DNA from: Acidobacteriota bacterium
GTDB lineage: Bacteria; Acidobacteriota; Blastocatellia; Pyrinomonadales; Pyrinomonadaceae
Reading direction: 5' to 3'
NCBI GenBank assembly: GCA_023391155.1
Contig: JAEWBM010000138.1
Coordinates: 1-5,405, forward strand
Length of the DNA: 5,405 nucleotides
The notes below the pieces were generated by a model. That model had not been told where the DNA came from, did not search any database, and saw only the letters and a list, made by a program, of their open reading frames with translations. Positions within the stretch are counted from its first letter, which is position 1; each line of letters begins with the position of its first letter. Below are positions 1 to 5,405 of this stretch, in pieces. A program made the position numbers and the translations under genes.

Positions 1-1
1 G

Positions 2-58
2 GGATATGAAGAGACCTCGCGGCTCGTACATTTAAAGAAGAATCTGGTTCGCCTGTGA
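2..58 (+). CDS. Possible C-terminal end of an upstream gene (partial, unrecognised)
   Basis: One plus-strand frame is open from the window edge to a TGA at 56-58. It would give a basic tail ending in LVHLKKNLVRL. The other two plus frames stop at 7-9 and 33-35. An open run of 18 codons is easily produced by chance, so support is weak. If real, the gene would end 28 bp before the next start codon and could share its transcript. No family is recognised from so short a tail. Confidence 0.2.
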   Translation, partial: GYEETSRLVHLKKNLVRL

Positions 59-86
59 TCGAAGAATTGGGAGCCGTCCTCCTGCA

Positions 87-1061
87 ATGCGTTACGTTTT
101 ATTCACATTTATTATTTTTTCCGCCGCCGCTGCCGGCAATGCCCAATCGACAATTCAGGAATTTCCCACGCCGATCGTCAGCAACTCGATCAGCGGCTCC
201 ATCAATGCCCGTCCGATAGGCGACGCCCGCCAGACAAGTCATTACTACGTTTTTCACGGTGAGCAGGGCGATGTGTTTATAAACGTGGTCACCAGGAATC
301 TTGCGGGGACAATAGAAGTTTTTAATCTCGAGGGCCTGCGGCCGATGACGCGGATCGTACTTTTCGCTGACAGCGAATTGAGCGAGACAGGGCGAGTTAT
401 TTATCTTCGCAAGCCGGAAAAAATGCTGCTGCGGGTTCAGGGACGAACTCCGAATGACGACCCGGCCGATTACACGATAAAATTTGCCGGGAGCTTCGCT
501 GCTATCAGCGACCCCTCACAATATGCACAGGTCGAACCGCCGAGCGTGACTGCCCTCGAAGAGATCCGAAACGCCGAAGAAAGGGAAGCGGACCGTCGGG
601 AAACTGAGCGGACGGACGACGCGGACCGTGCAGCCGCCGAGATCGACCGCACGGCTGAAGAACCGGAAACGCCGGAACCCGTAAAAACGGAGGACGTTCC
701 GGAAATGGCCCGTCCCTCTCGGGTTGAGGTCGTAGTTACCGAGCCGGAACTTCCGAAAGCAGACGATCCTCGTCCTGCGGAGGCCGAACGGGTGGAAGCC
801 GCCGAAACTGAAAGAGTTCAGCCTCAACGCGATGCTGCCGTGGAGCCAACAGAACCCGCGGTTGCCGAAACCCAGCCGGCGGAAAAGGAACCGGGGCAAT
901 TTAACCTGGTGATCCAATTTCGCAACGGTGCAAAGATCGAAAGGCCGATGTCGCAAGTTTTGAGGTTTACGATAGACCGAGGAACGCTGACCGTGATCGA
1001 TACTGACGGCCGTATCGGAAGATATTCGATGCGAGAGGTTTTGAGGGTGGGGATCGACTAG
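87..1061 (+). CDS. Exported protein with PPC-like domain, acidic linker and small C-terminal beta domain; function unknown
   Basis: This 324-residue protein is not assigned to a named family. Residues 1-19 look like a Sec signal peptide: R2, a hydrophobic core rich in F, I and A, and a likely cut near GNA-Q, so it should act outside the cytoplasmic membrane. Residues about 30-136 resemble a bacterial pre-peptidase C-terminal (PPC) beta-sandwich, with a G-S-I start, a YYVFHGEQGD-like strand-turn and a final 'LLRVQG...DYTIKF' strand pair. Residues about 150-270 form a low-complexity linker dominated by E, D, R, P and A, probably helical at first and Pro/Glu-rich later. Residues about 271-324 form a compact beta-rich module with two 'DG/NG' turns (RNGAKI, TDGRIG). 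No catalytic motif is visible. ATG 87 is the only usable start, because an in-frame TAA lies at 33-35 with no ATG, GTG or TTG between. A GGGAG at 69-73 is a distant, weak ribosome site. The gene is convergent with the TPR gene, with only 4 bp between the stops. Confidence 0.85.
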   Translation: MRYVLFTFIIFSAAAAGNAQSTIQEFPTPIVSNSISGSINARPIGDARQTSHYYVFHGEQGDVFINVVTRNLAGTIEVFNLEGLRPMTRIVLFADSELSETGRVIYLRKPEKMLLRVQGRTPNDDPADYTIKFAGSFAAISDPSQYAQVEPPSVTALEEIRNAEEREADRRETERTDDADRAAAEIDRTAEEPETPEPVKTEDVPEMARPSRVEVVVTEPELPKADDPRPAEAERVEAAETERVQPQRDAAVEPTEPAVAETQPAEKEPGQFNLVIQFRNGAKIERPMSQVLRFTIDRGTLTVIDTDGRIGRYSMREVLRVGID

Positions 1062-1065
1062 CCGG

Positions 1066-1725
1066 TTACTTCGCTTCCATATTCTGACGCAATTTATCGG
1101 TCAGCGGGCTCTGCGGATGAGCTTTTTCAAGCCGCGCAGCCATATCTTGTGCGGCATTTATATCGCCCTTGCGGTGATGAGCTATTGCGAGGTTATAAAG
1201 CGTAGGTTCGTGGTTGGGATCGCTTTCGAGTACCTTGTTAAATTCGGCGATCGCACGGGCATGGTCCGGCTGCGGACGCTGGACAAAGGTTGTGGCGAGA
1301 TCTGACCGGGCCGCGATGTTTTCGGGATCGGCCGCAAGCACCTTAGCATAGTGCTCGCCTGCTTGTTCAAACTTTCCCGAATCAAAATAGGCGTTTGCGA
1401 TAACCAAATTTCCGGCCGGGTCGTCGGGTTGGAGAGAAAGGCCGCGGGTGTAATATTCGATCGCCCGGTCAAAATTGCCGATGCGGGCGAACATATCGCC
1501 CGCCATCATTTGTGCAGCGAAGTTTTGAGGTTCGTTATCGGCTCGGTCGAGCGTTTCCGTCACGTCGCCCATCGCCGCGGAGTTCGAGTTTGGAATTCCG
1601 GCGGCGGTTAAGGGGTCCTGGCCGCCGGCGATTACTGACGAACGGTTAATGGAATTGGCGGCGTAAAAGCCGATGATCGCTCCCAGGATCAATCCGCCCA
1701 CGCCGAAAAGCAAACTATTTCGCAT
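1066..1725 (-). CDS. Membrane-anchored tetratricopeptide repeat (TPR) protein, third gene of the ccs operon
   Basis: The 219-residue protein has one N-terminal hydrophobic segment (about residues 5-23, glycine-rich, after R2) that should be an uncleaved anchor or signal anchor. A polar spacer to about residue 66 follows. Four TPR units come next, at about 67-100, 101-134, 135-170 (two to three residues longer, carrying QRPQPD) and 171-204. Each shows the usual pattern: small residues at helix A (N-A-Y, L-A), G or D at the turn, A in helix B and a closing 'DP' (QPDDP, AADP, ESDP). TPR domains bind proteins or peptides and have no catalytic role. The gene starts 20 bp after the ccsA stop on the same strand, so co-transcription is likely, but the gap holds no good Shine-Dalgarno sequence. 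The position suggests an apocytochrome-handling role like that of CcmI/CycH in System I. That role is inference, and a general scaffold is equally possible. If the anchor is N-in, the repeats face the periplasm. Confidence 0.9.
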   Translation of the reverse strand: MRNSLLFGVGGLILGAIIGFYAANSINRSSVIAGGQDPLTAAGIPNSNSAAMGDVTETLDRADNEPQNFAAQMMAGDMFARIGNFDRAIEYYTRGLSLQPDDPAGNLVIANAYFDSGKFEQAGEHYAKVLAADPENIAARSDLATTFVQRPQPDHARAIAEFNKVLESDPNHEPTLYNLAIAHHRKGDINAAQDMAARLEKAHPQSPLTDKLRQNMEAK

Positions 1726-1745
1726 AACAGCAATATTCCGGGAGC

Positions 1746-3344
1746 CTATGCGTAGCTATGGAGGCCCGGCAGCAAATAGCTAACCCCGAGATAGGTAAAG
1801 ATCACAAGCAGGAAGCCAAGGATCGCGAAATACGCCGAGCTTCGCCCCGACCAGCCGCGTGAAATTCGCGTGTGAAGGAAAGCCGCGTAGGTGAGCCATG
1901 CCACAAGAGCTCCTGTTTCTTTCGAATCGAAACCCCATGGCCTGCCCCACGATTCGTTCGCCCAGATCGCCCCTGTGATAAGAAGCATTGCGAGCCCCGC
2001 AAAGGCAAGGCACGCGGTCTTATACATAAGCAGGTCGAGCGATTCTAAACTTGGAAGGCGTTCGAGGAGATATTCGGTCCTGAAAGCGAACAGTAGCACA
2101 AAAAATGTGCCGAATAGAGCCGTGATCAAGCCGGCAACCTCGACAGGGTTCGTCCTGACACTCGTATAGAAAGACGGCCCGTTTGCCTGAAGGTAAGATC
2201 TCGCCGCGGATTCGAGCTGCGAGTTCGTTAGGGCCGCATACTCGACAGCCGTAAGGTCTTCACGCTCTGCGATCGCCCGGCCGGCAACAACCCAGCCCGT
2301 CGGGTCAGCGTTCAGTTGTTCCTGCAGCTTCGCATTTGCATTGTCAACCGATTCGATACCGGAAATGAGAAGTGTGATGGAAACAACCTGGGCCACGAGT
2401 GCCAGTTTGAGCAGCCAGTGTCCCGCCTTTTTAACGGCTTCATTTTGTTTGGCGAGATAAATGCTGAATGCAATGATCACACCGATCAGCAAGAGGCCCG
2501 CAACGACCATTGCCCAGCCGACGCCGGGAAGTTCCAGGCGGAAAGGTGCGTTGAACGGTTTACCGCCCCCGGGATTCGGGATAAACAGGCCGGCGCGATA
2601 GACAAATTCGGTAAATACGGAAAACTTGCTGATCGTAGCCAGCACGCCCAGTGCAAAAACGCTCGACCAGATGGCCATCGCTTCGACCTTGACCCGGTCT
2701 TTCAATAGATAGAGCACCGCGATCGCAAAGCAAACCAGAGCGACGCCGTAGCTAAGCGATGCCACGCCGACGTGGATCGGACGCCAATATGAATCAAGCA
2801 CCGGCGGCAGATCGATAAATTCGTCGCCGATAAAGCGTGCGAGCGTTAAGATGAGTGCCGCGAGCGGAAGCGTGAACGCAGCCAACACCTGATACTGTCT
2901 TCGTCGTGCGAGAAGAAGAGTGGCGATCCCGGCACCGAACGCGAATGCGAGGCTCAAGTCATAGAGATTCGCAAAAGGCACATAGCGAAACACCCACGGG
3001 GTTTCGCTGCTACCGGCATCGCGCAGCATCGCGATCTCGCGTTCATAGCCTGCGACCCAGCGAACGAGCCAGCTCGAAAGATTGAAAAACACGCCGAGCG
3101 TTGCGGTCCAGAGCCCGATGGAGCGGGCCATGCTTGACGGCGCGTAAAGATTCGTTAATTGAAACAGCGCGGCGAGCACGTAACACGCCAGGGCGATCAT
3201 CATCAGAGCCCCGTCCGACATGAACGAATCGCCCATCTGGACGCGGGCGAGAAGCATCACCAGCGAAGCTCCGATAGCGAGTGCCGCCGGAACATATGTC
3301 TTCCAAGTTGAATGTAGTTCGTCGTTCTTAAGATCTGTGCTCAT
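1746..3344 (-). CDS. ccsA: Cytochrome c biogenesis protein CcsA (System II heme export/ligation), enlarged form
   Basis: CcsA (ResC; called CcsB in some species) works with ResB to carry heme across the membrane and present it for covalent attachment to CxxCH apocytochromes. In this 532-residue protein the family landmarks are clear: PFANLYD at 123-129, the first outer histidine in 'RPIHV' (H191), the WWD region at 461-483 (WANESWGRPWGFDSKET), the membrane histidine in 'FLHTR' (H491), and the second outer histidine in the terminal 'GLHSYA' (H529). About 13 membrane segments can be placed: near 17-34, 45-66, 75-96, 124-145, 151-171, 189-214, 222-240, 275-297, 308-329, 401-421, 441-460, 478-492 and 501-521. 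This puts H191, the WWD region and H529 all on the outer face, as expected. Typical CcsA proteins are about 300-400 residues. The excess is an insert at about 218-430. The third WWD tryptophan is F472, and G478 stands where a Trp is usual. The start codon follows an AAAGAGG ribosome site. Confidence 0.95.
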   Translation of the reverse strand: MSTDLKNDELHSTWKTYVPAALAIGASLVMLLARVQMGDSFMSDGALMMIALACYVLAALFQLTNLYAPSSMARSIGLWTATLGVFFNLSSWLVRWVAGYEREIAMLRDAGSSETPWVFRYVPFANLYDLSLAFAFGAGIATLLLARRRQYQVLAAFTLPLAALILTLARFIGDEFIDLPPVLDSYWRPIHVGVASLSYGVALVCFAIAVLYLLKDRVKVEAMAIWSSVFALGVLATISKFSVFTEFVYRAGLFIPNPGGGKPFNAPFRLELPGVGWAMVVAGLLLIGVIIAFSIYLAKQNEAVKKAGHWLLKLALVAQVVSITLLISGIESVDNANAKLQEQLNADPTGWVVAGRAIAEREDLTAVEYAALTNSQLESAARSYLQANGPSFYTSVRTNPVEVAGLITALFGTFFVLLFAFRTEYLLERLPSLESLDLLMYKTACLAFAGLAMLLITGAIWANESWGRPWGFDSKETGALVAWLTYAAFLHTRISRGWSGRSSAYFAILGFLLVIFTYLGVSYLLPGLHSYA

Positions 3345-3348
3345 ACTG

Positions 3349-3355
3349 CCTCTTT
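3349..3355 (-). promoter_or_regulatory. Ribosome binding site of ccsA overlapping the resB stop codon
   Basis: Read on the minus strand, the junction is TAA-AGAGGCAGT-ATG. The purine-rich AAAGAGG uses the last two bases of the resB stop codon and lies 4 nt from the ccsA ATG. This fixes the ccsA start and suggests translational coupling of the two subunits. Confidence 0.6.
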
Positions 3356-4949
3356 ACTGATCGTTTTCAGTCTTGGTATCGCTATCCCGAGGATCTTTTT
3401 CCTCGATCGACGCTGCGATCTTCGCAAATCGCTCTTCAAATGCGGCGTGATTTCGATTTGTGTGGCCGCCAAGCAGGATCTTAGGGCCGCCGGCTTCGTC
3501 GCGTTCGATGATCGCCCAGATCCTGCGATGGGAGAAAAAGAATACATACGCAAGAGCAGCCATCAGGCCGATGCCGCCGAAATACCAGGCGATGAAGGCT
3601 CCGCCGTACGGATCGTATTTGATCGACAATACGTGGGCGAACGGGGCTTTTTCGAACTCGGTCAGCCGCCACTTATAGCCGACCTTCGGCTGTGCAACCG
3701 GCAGGTCATCAGACACGTTCGAGCCAAATGCGAAGACACGGATGCGGTCACCTTGCGGCGGCGTTACGCCCAGCACCGCGACCGGATTGTTGTAATCACC
3801 GGTACGGGTATCTGCTTTGCCTTCGGCGCCGAACACAAAATCAGGCTGGAATTCTTCGTATTCGATAAAGGTGCCGTCCGGGAGTTGAGCGGTGCCCAGC
3901 CGCGGAATATCTACGCGAAGTGGATCGCCGCCGGAGATCGGAGTTACCTCAAGGGTTATGTTTCGAGCGTTACCGATGGGGATCGTCTGTGCCTGGAAAA
4001 ACCGGTAGCCCCGATAATTGAACGGCTGGTTCATGCTGACATCCGCGATCGTTGTGCCGTAATCGGGATCGTCAACTCTGAGCTGGGTACGCCAGTCAAG
4101 TGTGTTCGAGACGTCGATCGAACCTCGCGGGTCGATCAGTTTTTGCTGAATGTCGGTGCACGTCATCGTGAACGGCAGGCCGACATTAAACCGCTCCTTT
4201 TTATCGAGCTCGAAGCGGAGCATCTGGATCTGATCGGTCGCATCGCCGGGGATCATTCGAACGTCCGCGTCAAACCCGGTTTGCAGCGCGACGAAATGAC
4301 CCAAAAACAGAGTCAACAGTGCTACGTGAACAAAATACGCACCCAGGCGGTTGATCTTGCCGCGTTCACCGAAGATCACACGGCTGGTCCGCTTGATCGG
4401 TTCGCCGAAGATCTTTCTTCCTTGGTCGTCAACCGGATATTCCAACTGTTCAAAGTCCCGGGCACGCGGGTTAAACCCGGCCTTTGACAGAGCCTCAGTT
4501 ACTTGTCGTTCCGCATCTTCTGCGGTTCGCGCATTGACAGGTAATTCGACGAATTCGCTTTGCTCGCGAAGCCAAGCTTCTGTCGCGGTCTCCTTCGGCT
4601 TAACGATGTAGCTCCAGGCGGCCGGGAAATGTTCGATCGATGCGAGGACGATATTTAGGGAAAGGATCAGCAGCAGCAGGTTAAAATACCAGCTGTAGTA
4701 AATATCGAAAAAGCCGAGTGCGCCATAGACTGTGCGTTCCGCCGGCGTGAGGGAAGCGTAATACGCGTCAAAACCGTCGACGTTCTGCTGAATGATCAGC
4801 ATGCCGATCATCGACAGAACGACGAGGATGCAGAGCAGCGTTACCCCAAACCGTACCGAACTTAAAAAGTTCACGATACGGTTGAGCAATGGCTGCCGGC
4901 GTGCTGGGCTCGCGGCTCGAGTGGAGATTGTTTCTTCTTTCGCGGACAT
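3354..4949 (-). CDS. resB: Cytochrome c biogenesis protein ResB/Ccs1 (System II)
   Basis: ResB is the partner of CcsA in the System II heme export and ligation complex of the cytoplasmic membrane. This 531-residue copy has the usual plan: two N-terminal membrane segments (about 33-53 and 86-104), a third at about 203-222, a large outer-face domain at about 223-448 and a last segment at about 450-472. Family landmarks include 'FLSSVRFGVTLL' at 28-39, 'LNIVLASIEHFP' at 98-109, 'GKINRLGAYFVHVALL' at 197-212 with H208 in the membrane, 'NYRGYRFFQA' at 311-320, and 'FFSHRRIWA' at 471-479 with H474 at the inner edge of the last segment. A cytoplasmic tail with the 'GGHTNRNHAAFEERF' type of motif ends in a charged stretch. 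H218 is a second histidine in the third segment. H208 and H474 are the natural candidates for heme-relay ligands, by family knowledge. It is the first gene of the operon, with 9 bp to ccsA. No good Shine-Dalgarno precedes the ATG, which fits a very short leader. An unrelated gene is very unlikely. Confidence 0.95.
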   Translation of the reverse strand: MSAKEETISTRAASPARRQPLLNRIVNFLSSVRFGVTLLCILVVLSMIGMLIIQQNVDGFDAYYASLTPAERTVYGALGFFDIYYSWYFNLLLLILSLNIVLASIEHFPAAWSYIVKPKETATEAWLREQSEFVELPVNARTAEDAERQVTEALSKAGFNPRARDFEQLEYPVDDQGRKIFGEPIKRTSRVIFGERGKINRLGAYFVHVALLTLFLGHFVALQTGFDADVRMIPGDATDQIQMLRFELDKKERFNVGLPFTMTCTDIQQKLIDPRGSIDVSNTLDWRTQLRVDDPDYGTTIADVSMNQPFNYRGYRFFQAQTIPIGNARNITLEVTPISGGDPLRVDIPRLGTAQLPDGTFIEYEEFQPDFVFGAEGKADTRTGDYNNPVAVLGVTPPQGDRIRVFAFGSNVSDDLPVAQPKVGYKWRLTEFEKAPFAHVLSIKYDPYGGAFIAWYFGGIGLMAALAYVFFFSHRRIWAIIERDEAGGPKILLGGHTNRNHAAFEERFAKIAASIEEKDPRDSDTKTENDQ

Positions 4950-4969
4950 CTAAAGGATTTTCACTCTAA

Positions 4970-4998
4970 ATGATAGTAGATGCCGTGACGAAAGTCAC
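4970..4998 (-). promoter_or_regulatory. Candidate sigma-70-type promoter of the resB-ccsA-TPR operon
   Basis: On the minus strand a -35-like GTGACT (4993-4998, four of six matches to TTGACA) and a -10-like TATCAT (4970-4975, five of six matches to TATAAT) are 17 bp apart. Transcription would start near 4962, leaving a leader of about a dozen bases before the ATG at 4949. Such a short leader would account for the lack of a clear ribosome site. The -35 hexamer overlaps the GTGA-N6-TCAC dyad. Confidence 0.45.
4985..4998. promoter_or_regulatory. CRP-family-like operator dyad, GTGA-N6-TCAC
   Basis: The plus strand reads GTGACGAAAGTCAC, a perfect inverted repeat with 5-bp arms around GAAA. Its outer bases equal the core of the CRP consensus (TGTGA-N6-TCACA), but the outermost T and A are replaced by C on both sides. 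The dyad lies over the -35 element of the candidate resB promoter, about 30 bp upstream of the inferred start, a position that would favour repression of resB. The sequence cannot tell a true regulator site from chance. Confidence 0.35.
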
Positions 4999-5024
4999 CC
5001 GTTGATAGATTAGCCCGGCTTTTA

Positions 5025-5038
5025 ATTCTAAGTAGAAT
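5025..5038. repeat. Perfect 14-bp dyad ATTCTA-AG-TAGAAT
   Basis: Two 6-bp arms are separated by 2 bp, in the middle of the divergent region. Its right arm TAGAAT could double as a plus-strand -10 hexamer (five of six matches), though no good -35 stands 16-18 bp upstream of it. It shares the string TTCTAA with the palindrome at 5083-5094, so the two could be sites for one regulator. Confidence 0.4.
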
Positions 5039-5056
5039 GCAGGGGGCGGACGGGCT

Positions 5057-5084
5057 TTGAAATGCCGGGGATTAAAGTTATTCT
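5057..5084 (+). promoter_or_regulatory. Candidate promoter of ctaB
   Basis: A -35-like TTGAAA (5057-5062, five of six matches) and a -10-like TATTCT (5079-5084, four of six matches) are 16 bp apart. The start of transcription would fall near 5091, about 20 bases before the ctaB ATG. The -10 is weak, and an alternative TTGATA at 5002-5007 has no convincing partner. Confidence 0.3.
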
Positions 5085-5094
5085 AAAGCTTTAG
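5083..5094. promoter_or_regulatory. Perfect 12-bp palindrome CTAAAGCTTTAG at the ctaB promoter
   Basis: This uninterrupted palindrome lies 16 bp before the ctaB start codon, across the inferred -10 and transcription start. The position suits a repressor operator. As RNA it has no loop and would not make a stable hairpin, so a DNA site is more likely than a terminator. Confidence 0.35.
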
Positions 5095-5110
5095 TGACCC
5101 TGGCCGACAG

Positions 5111-5405
5111 ATGAATGTAGCAGCCGAAATAACCGAATCGACTATTGGTCCGCGCGAGCGCATAGCTGCTTTCGTTGAGCTTACCAAGCCGCGCATCGCA
5201 GTAATGCTAGTGTTGACGGCCGCAGCAGGCTTTTTTCTGGGAAGTGTCGGGAGTATGGACCTCGCGCTGTTCCTGAACACCATGATCGGCATTGCATTGC
5301 TCGCGTTCGGCGTAGCTACGCTTAACCAATGGTATGAGCGGCGAACCGATCGGTTGATGGACAGGACCGCAGAGCGGCCGCTCCCGTCGGGCAAGGTTTC
5401 GCCGA
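5111..5405 (+). CDS. ctaB: Protoheme IX farnesyltransferase / heme O synthase CtaB, N-terminal part (cut by window end)
   Basis: CtaB (CyoE, COX10) joins a farnesyl group to heme B to make heme O for heme-copper terminal oxidases, and it is an integral membrane prenyltransferase of the UbiA superfamily. The 98 codons present cover about a third of the usual length of roughly 300 residues. The family start 'ELTKPRIAVMLVLTAAAGFF' is at 23-42 and begins the first membrane segment; a second follows at about 53-73. The first Asp-rich prenyl diphosphate-Mg site appears as N72-x3-E76-x3-D80, followed by the typical MDRTAERPLPSG at 83-94. Glu in place of the first Asp is, from memory, a common family variant. 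ATG 5111 is the only start: an in-frame TAA lies at 5084-5086 and no other start codon stands between. No clear Shine-Dalgarno is seen. The gene is divergent from the ccs operon. Confidence 0.95.
   Translation, partial: MNVAAEITESTIGPRERIAAFVELTKPRIAVMLVLTAAAGFFLGSVGSMDLALFLNTMIGIALLAFGVATLNQWYERRTDRLMDRTAERPLPSGKVSP

Larger units (their letters stand above)
4950..5110. promoter_or_regulatory. Divergent control region between resB and ctaB
   Basis: This 161-bp noncoding gap separates two divergently transcribed heme-related genes, so it must hold both promoters. It is clearly richer in A and T than the flanking genes in its outer parts. It contains three perfect short dyads (4985-4998, 5025-5038, 5083-5094) and promoter-like hexamers in both directions, listed separately. 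No long open frame, tRNA or strong terminator hairpin was seen in it. Confidence 0.75.

Noticed and set aside
78..83. Perfect AGGAGG on the minus strand near the left end
   Set aside because: No ATG, GTG or TTG lies at a proper distance downstream on that strand, so it starts nothing.
1..86. Promoter for the exported protein gene
   Set aside because: A TACATT at 27-32 could be a -10, but no -35 stands at a suitable distance and the region is cut by the window edge.
516..956. Minus-strand open frame (146 codons) opposite the exported protein gene
   Set aside because: Its product is Phe/Arg/Gly-rich low-complexity sequence mirroring the acidic linker, with no ribosome site. It is a shadow.
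3447..4487. Long plus-strand open frame (346 codons) opposite resB
   Set aside because: It lies wholly antisense to a well-conserved ResB. Its translation has no recognisable domain, and its length follows from the GC-rich codon pattern of the true gene.
5012..5024. AGCCCGGCT followed by T's, terminator-like
   Set aside because: The arms leave a one-base loop, which cannot form a real hairpin stem of useful length.
5083..5394. Minus-strand open frame (103 codons) opposite ctaB
   Set aside because: It covers the clear CtaB reading frame and extends across its promoter region. The product is Ser/Arg-rich with no domain.

Overview
The window carries a bacterial respiratory-assembly locus. A three-gene block on the minus strand holds a System II (Ccs/Res) cytochrome c maturation pair, resB then ccsA, followed by a membrane-anchored TPR protein. 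It is divided by a 161-bp divergent control region from the start of ctaB (heme O synthase / protoheme farnesyltransferase) on the plus strand. At the left end a plus-strand gene of unknown function, encoding a secreted or lipid-free exported protein, runs head-on into the TPR gene. Base composition looks moderately GC-rich by eye (about 50-55%). The PPC-like exported protein, the System II ccs pair and a CtaB of the N-x3-E-x3-D type together fit an Acidobacteriota-like organism, perhaps Blastocatellia. That is inference from gene style, not from a marker gene.

Layout, left to right. 1-86: leader, possibly with the last codons of an upstream gene. 87-1061 (+): exported protein with a PPC-like beta-sandwich, a long acidic Pro/Glu-rich linker and a small beta-rich C-terminal domain. 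1066-1725 (-): TPR protein with one N-terminal membrane anchor. 1746-3344 (-): CcsA, an unusually long version with four extra membrane segments inserted in its middle. 3354-4949 (-): ResB/Ccs1. 4950-5110: divergent promoter region with three short dyads, one of them a GTGA-N6-TCAC core like CRP-family sites. 5111-5405 (+): the first 98 codons of ctaB, cut by the window edge.

How the genes work together. ResB and CcsA form the membrane complex that exports heme and attaches it covalently to CxxCH apocytochromes on the outer face of the cytoplasmic membrane. The TPR protein is placed to act with them, possibly holding apocytochrome. CtaB makes heme O for heme-copper oxidases. The shared intergenic region therefore sits between two heme-using branches of respiratory-chain assembly, and joint control would make sense. 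No c-type cytochrome (CxxCH) and no ResA/CcdA-type thiol reductant is encoded in the window.

No mobile element, CRISPR array, tRNA or rRNA was seen. The most unusual points are the enlarged CcsA with a divergent WWD motif, the TPR partner, and the dyads in the divergent promoter region.
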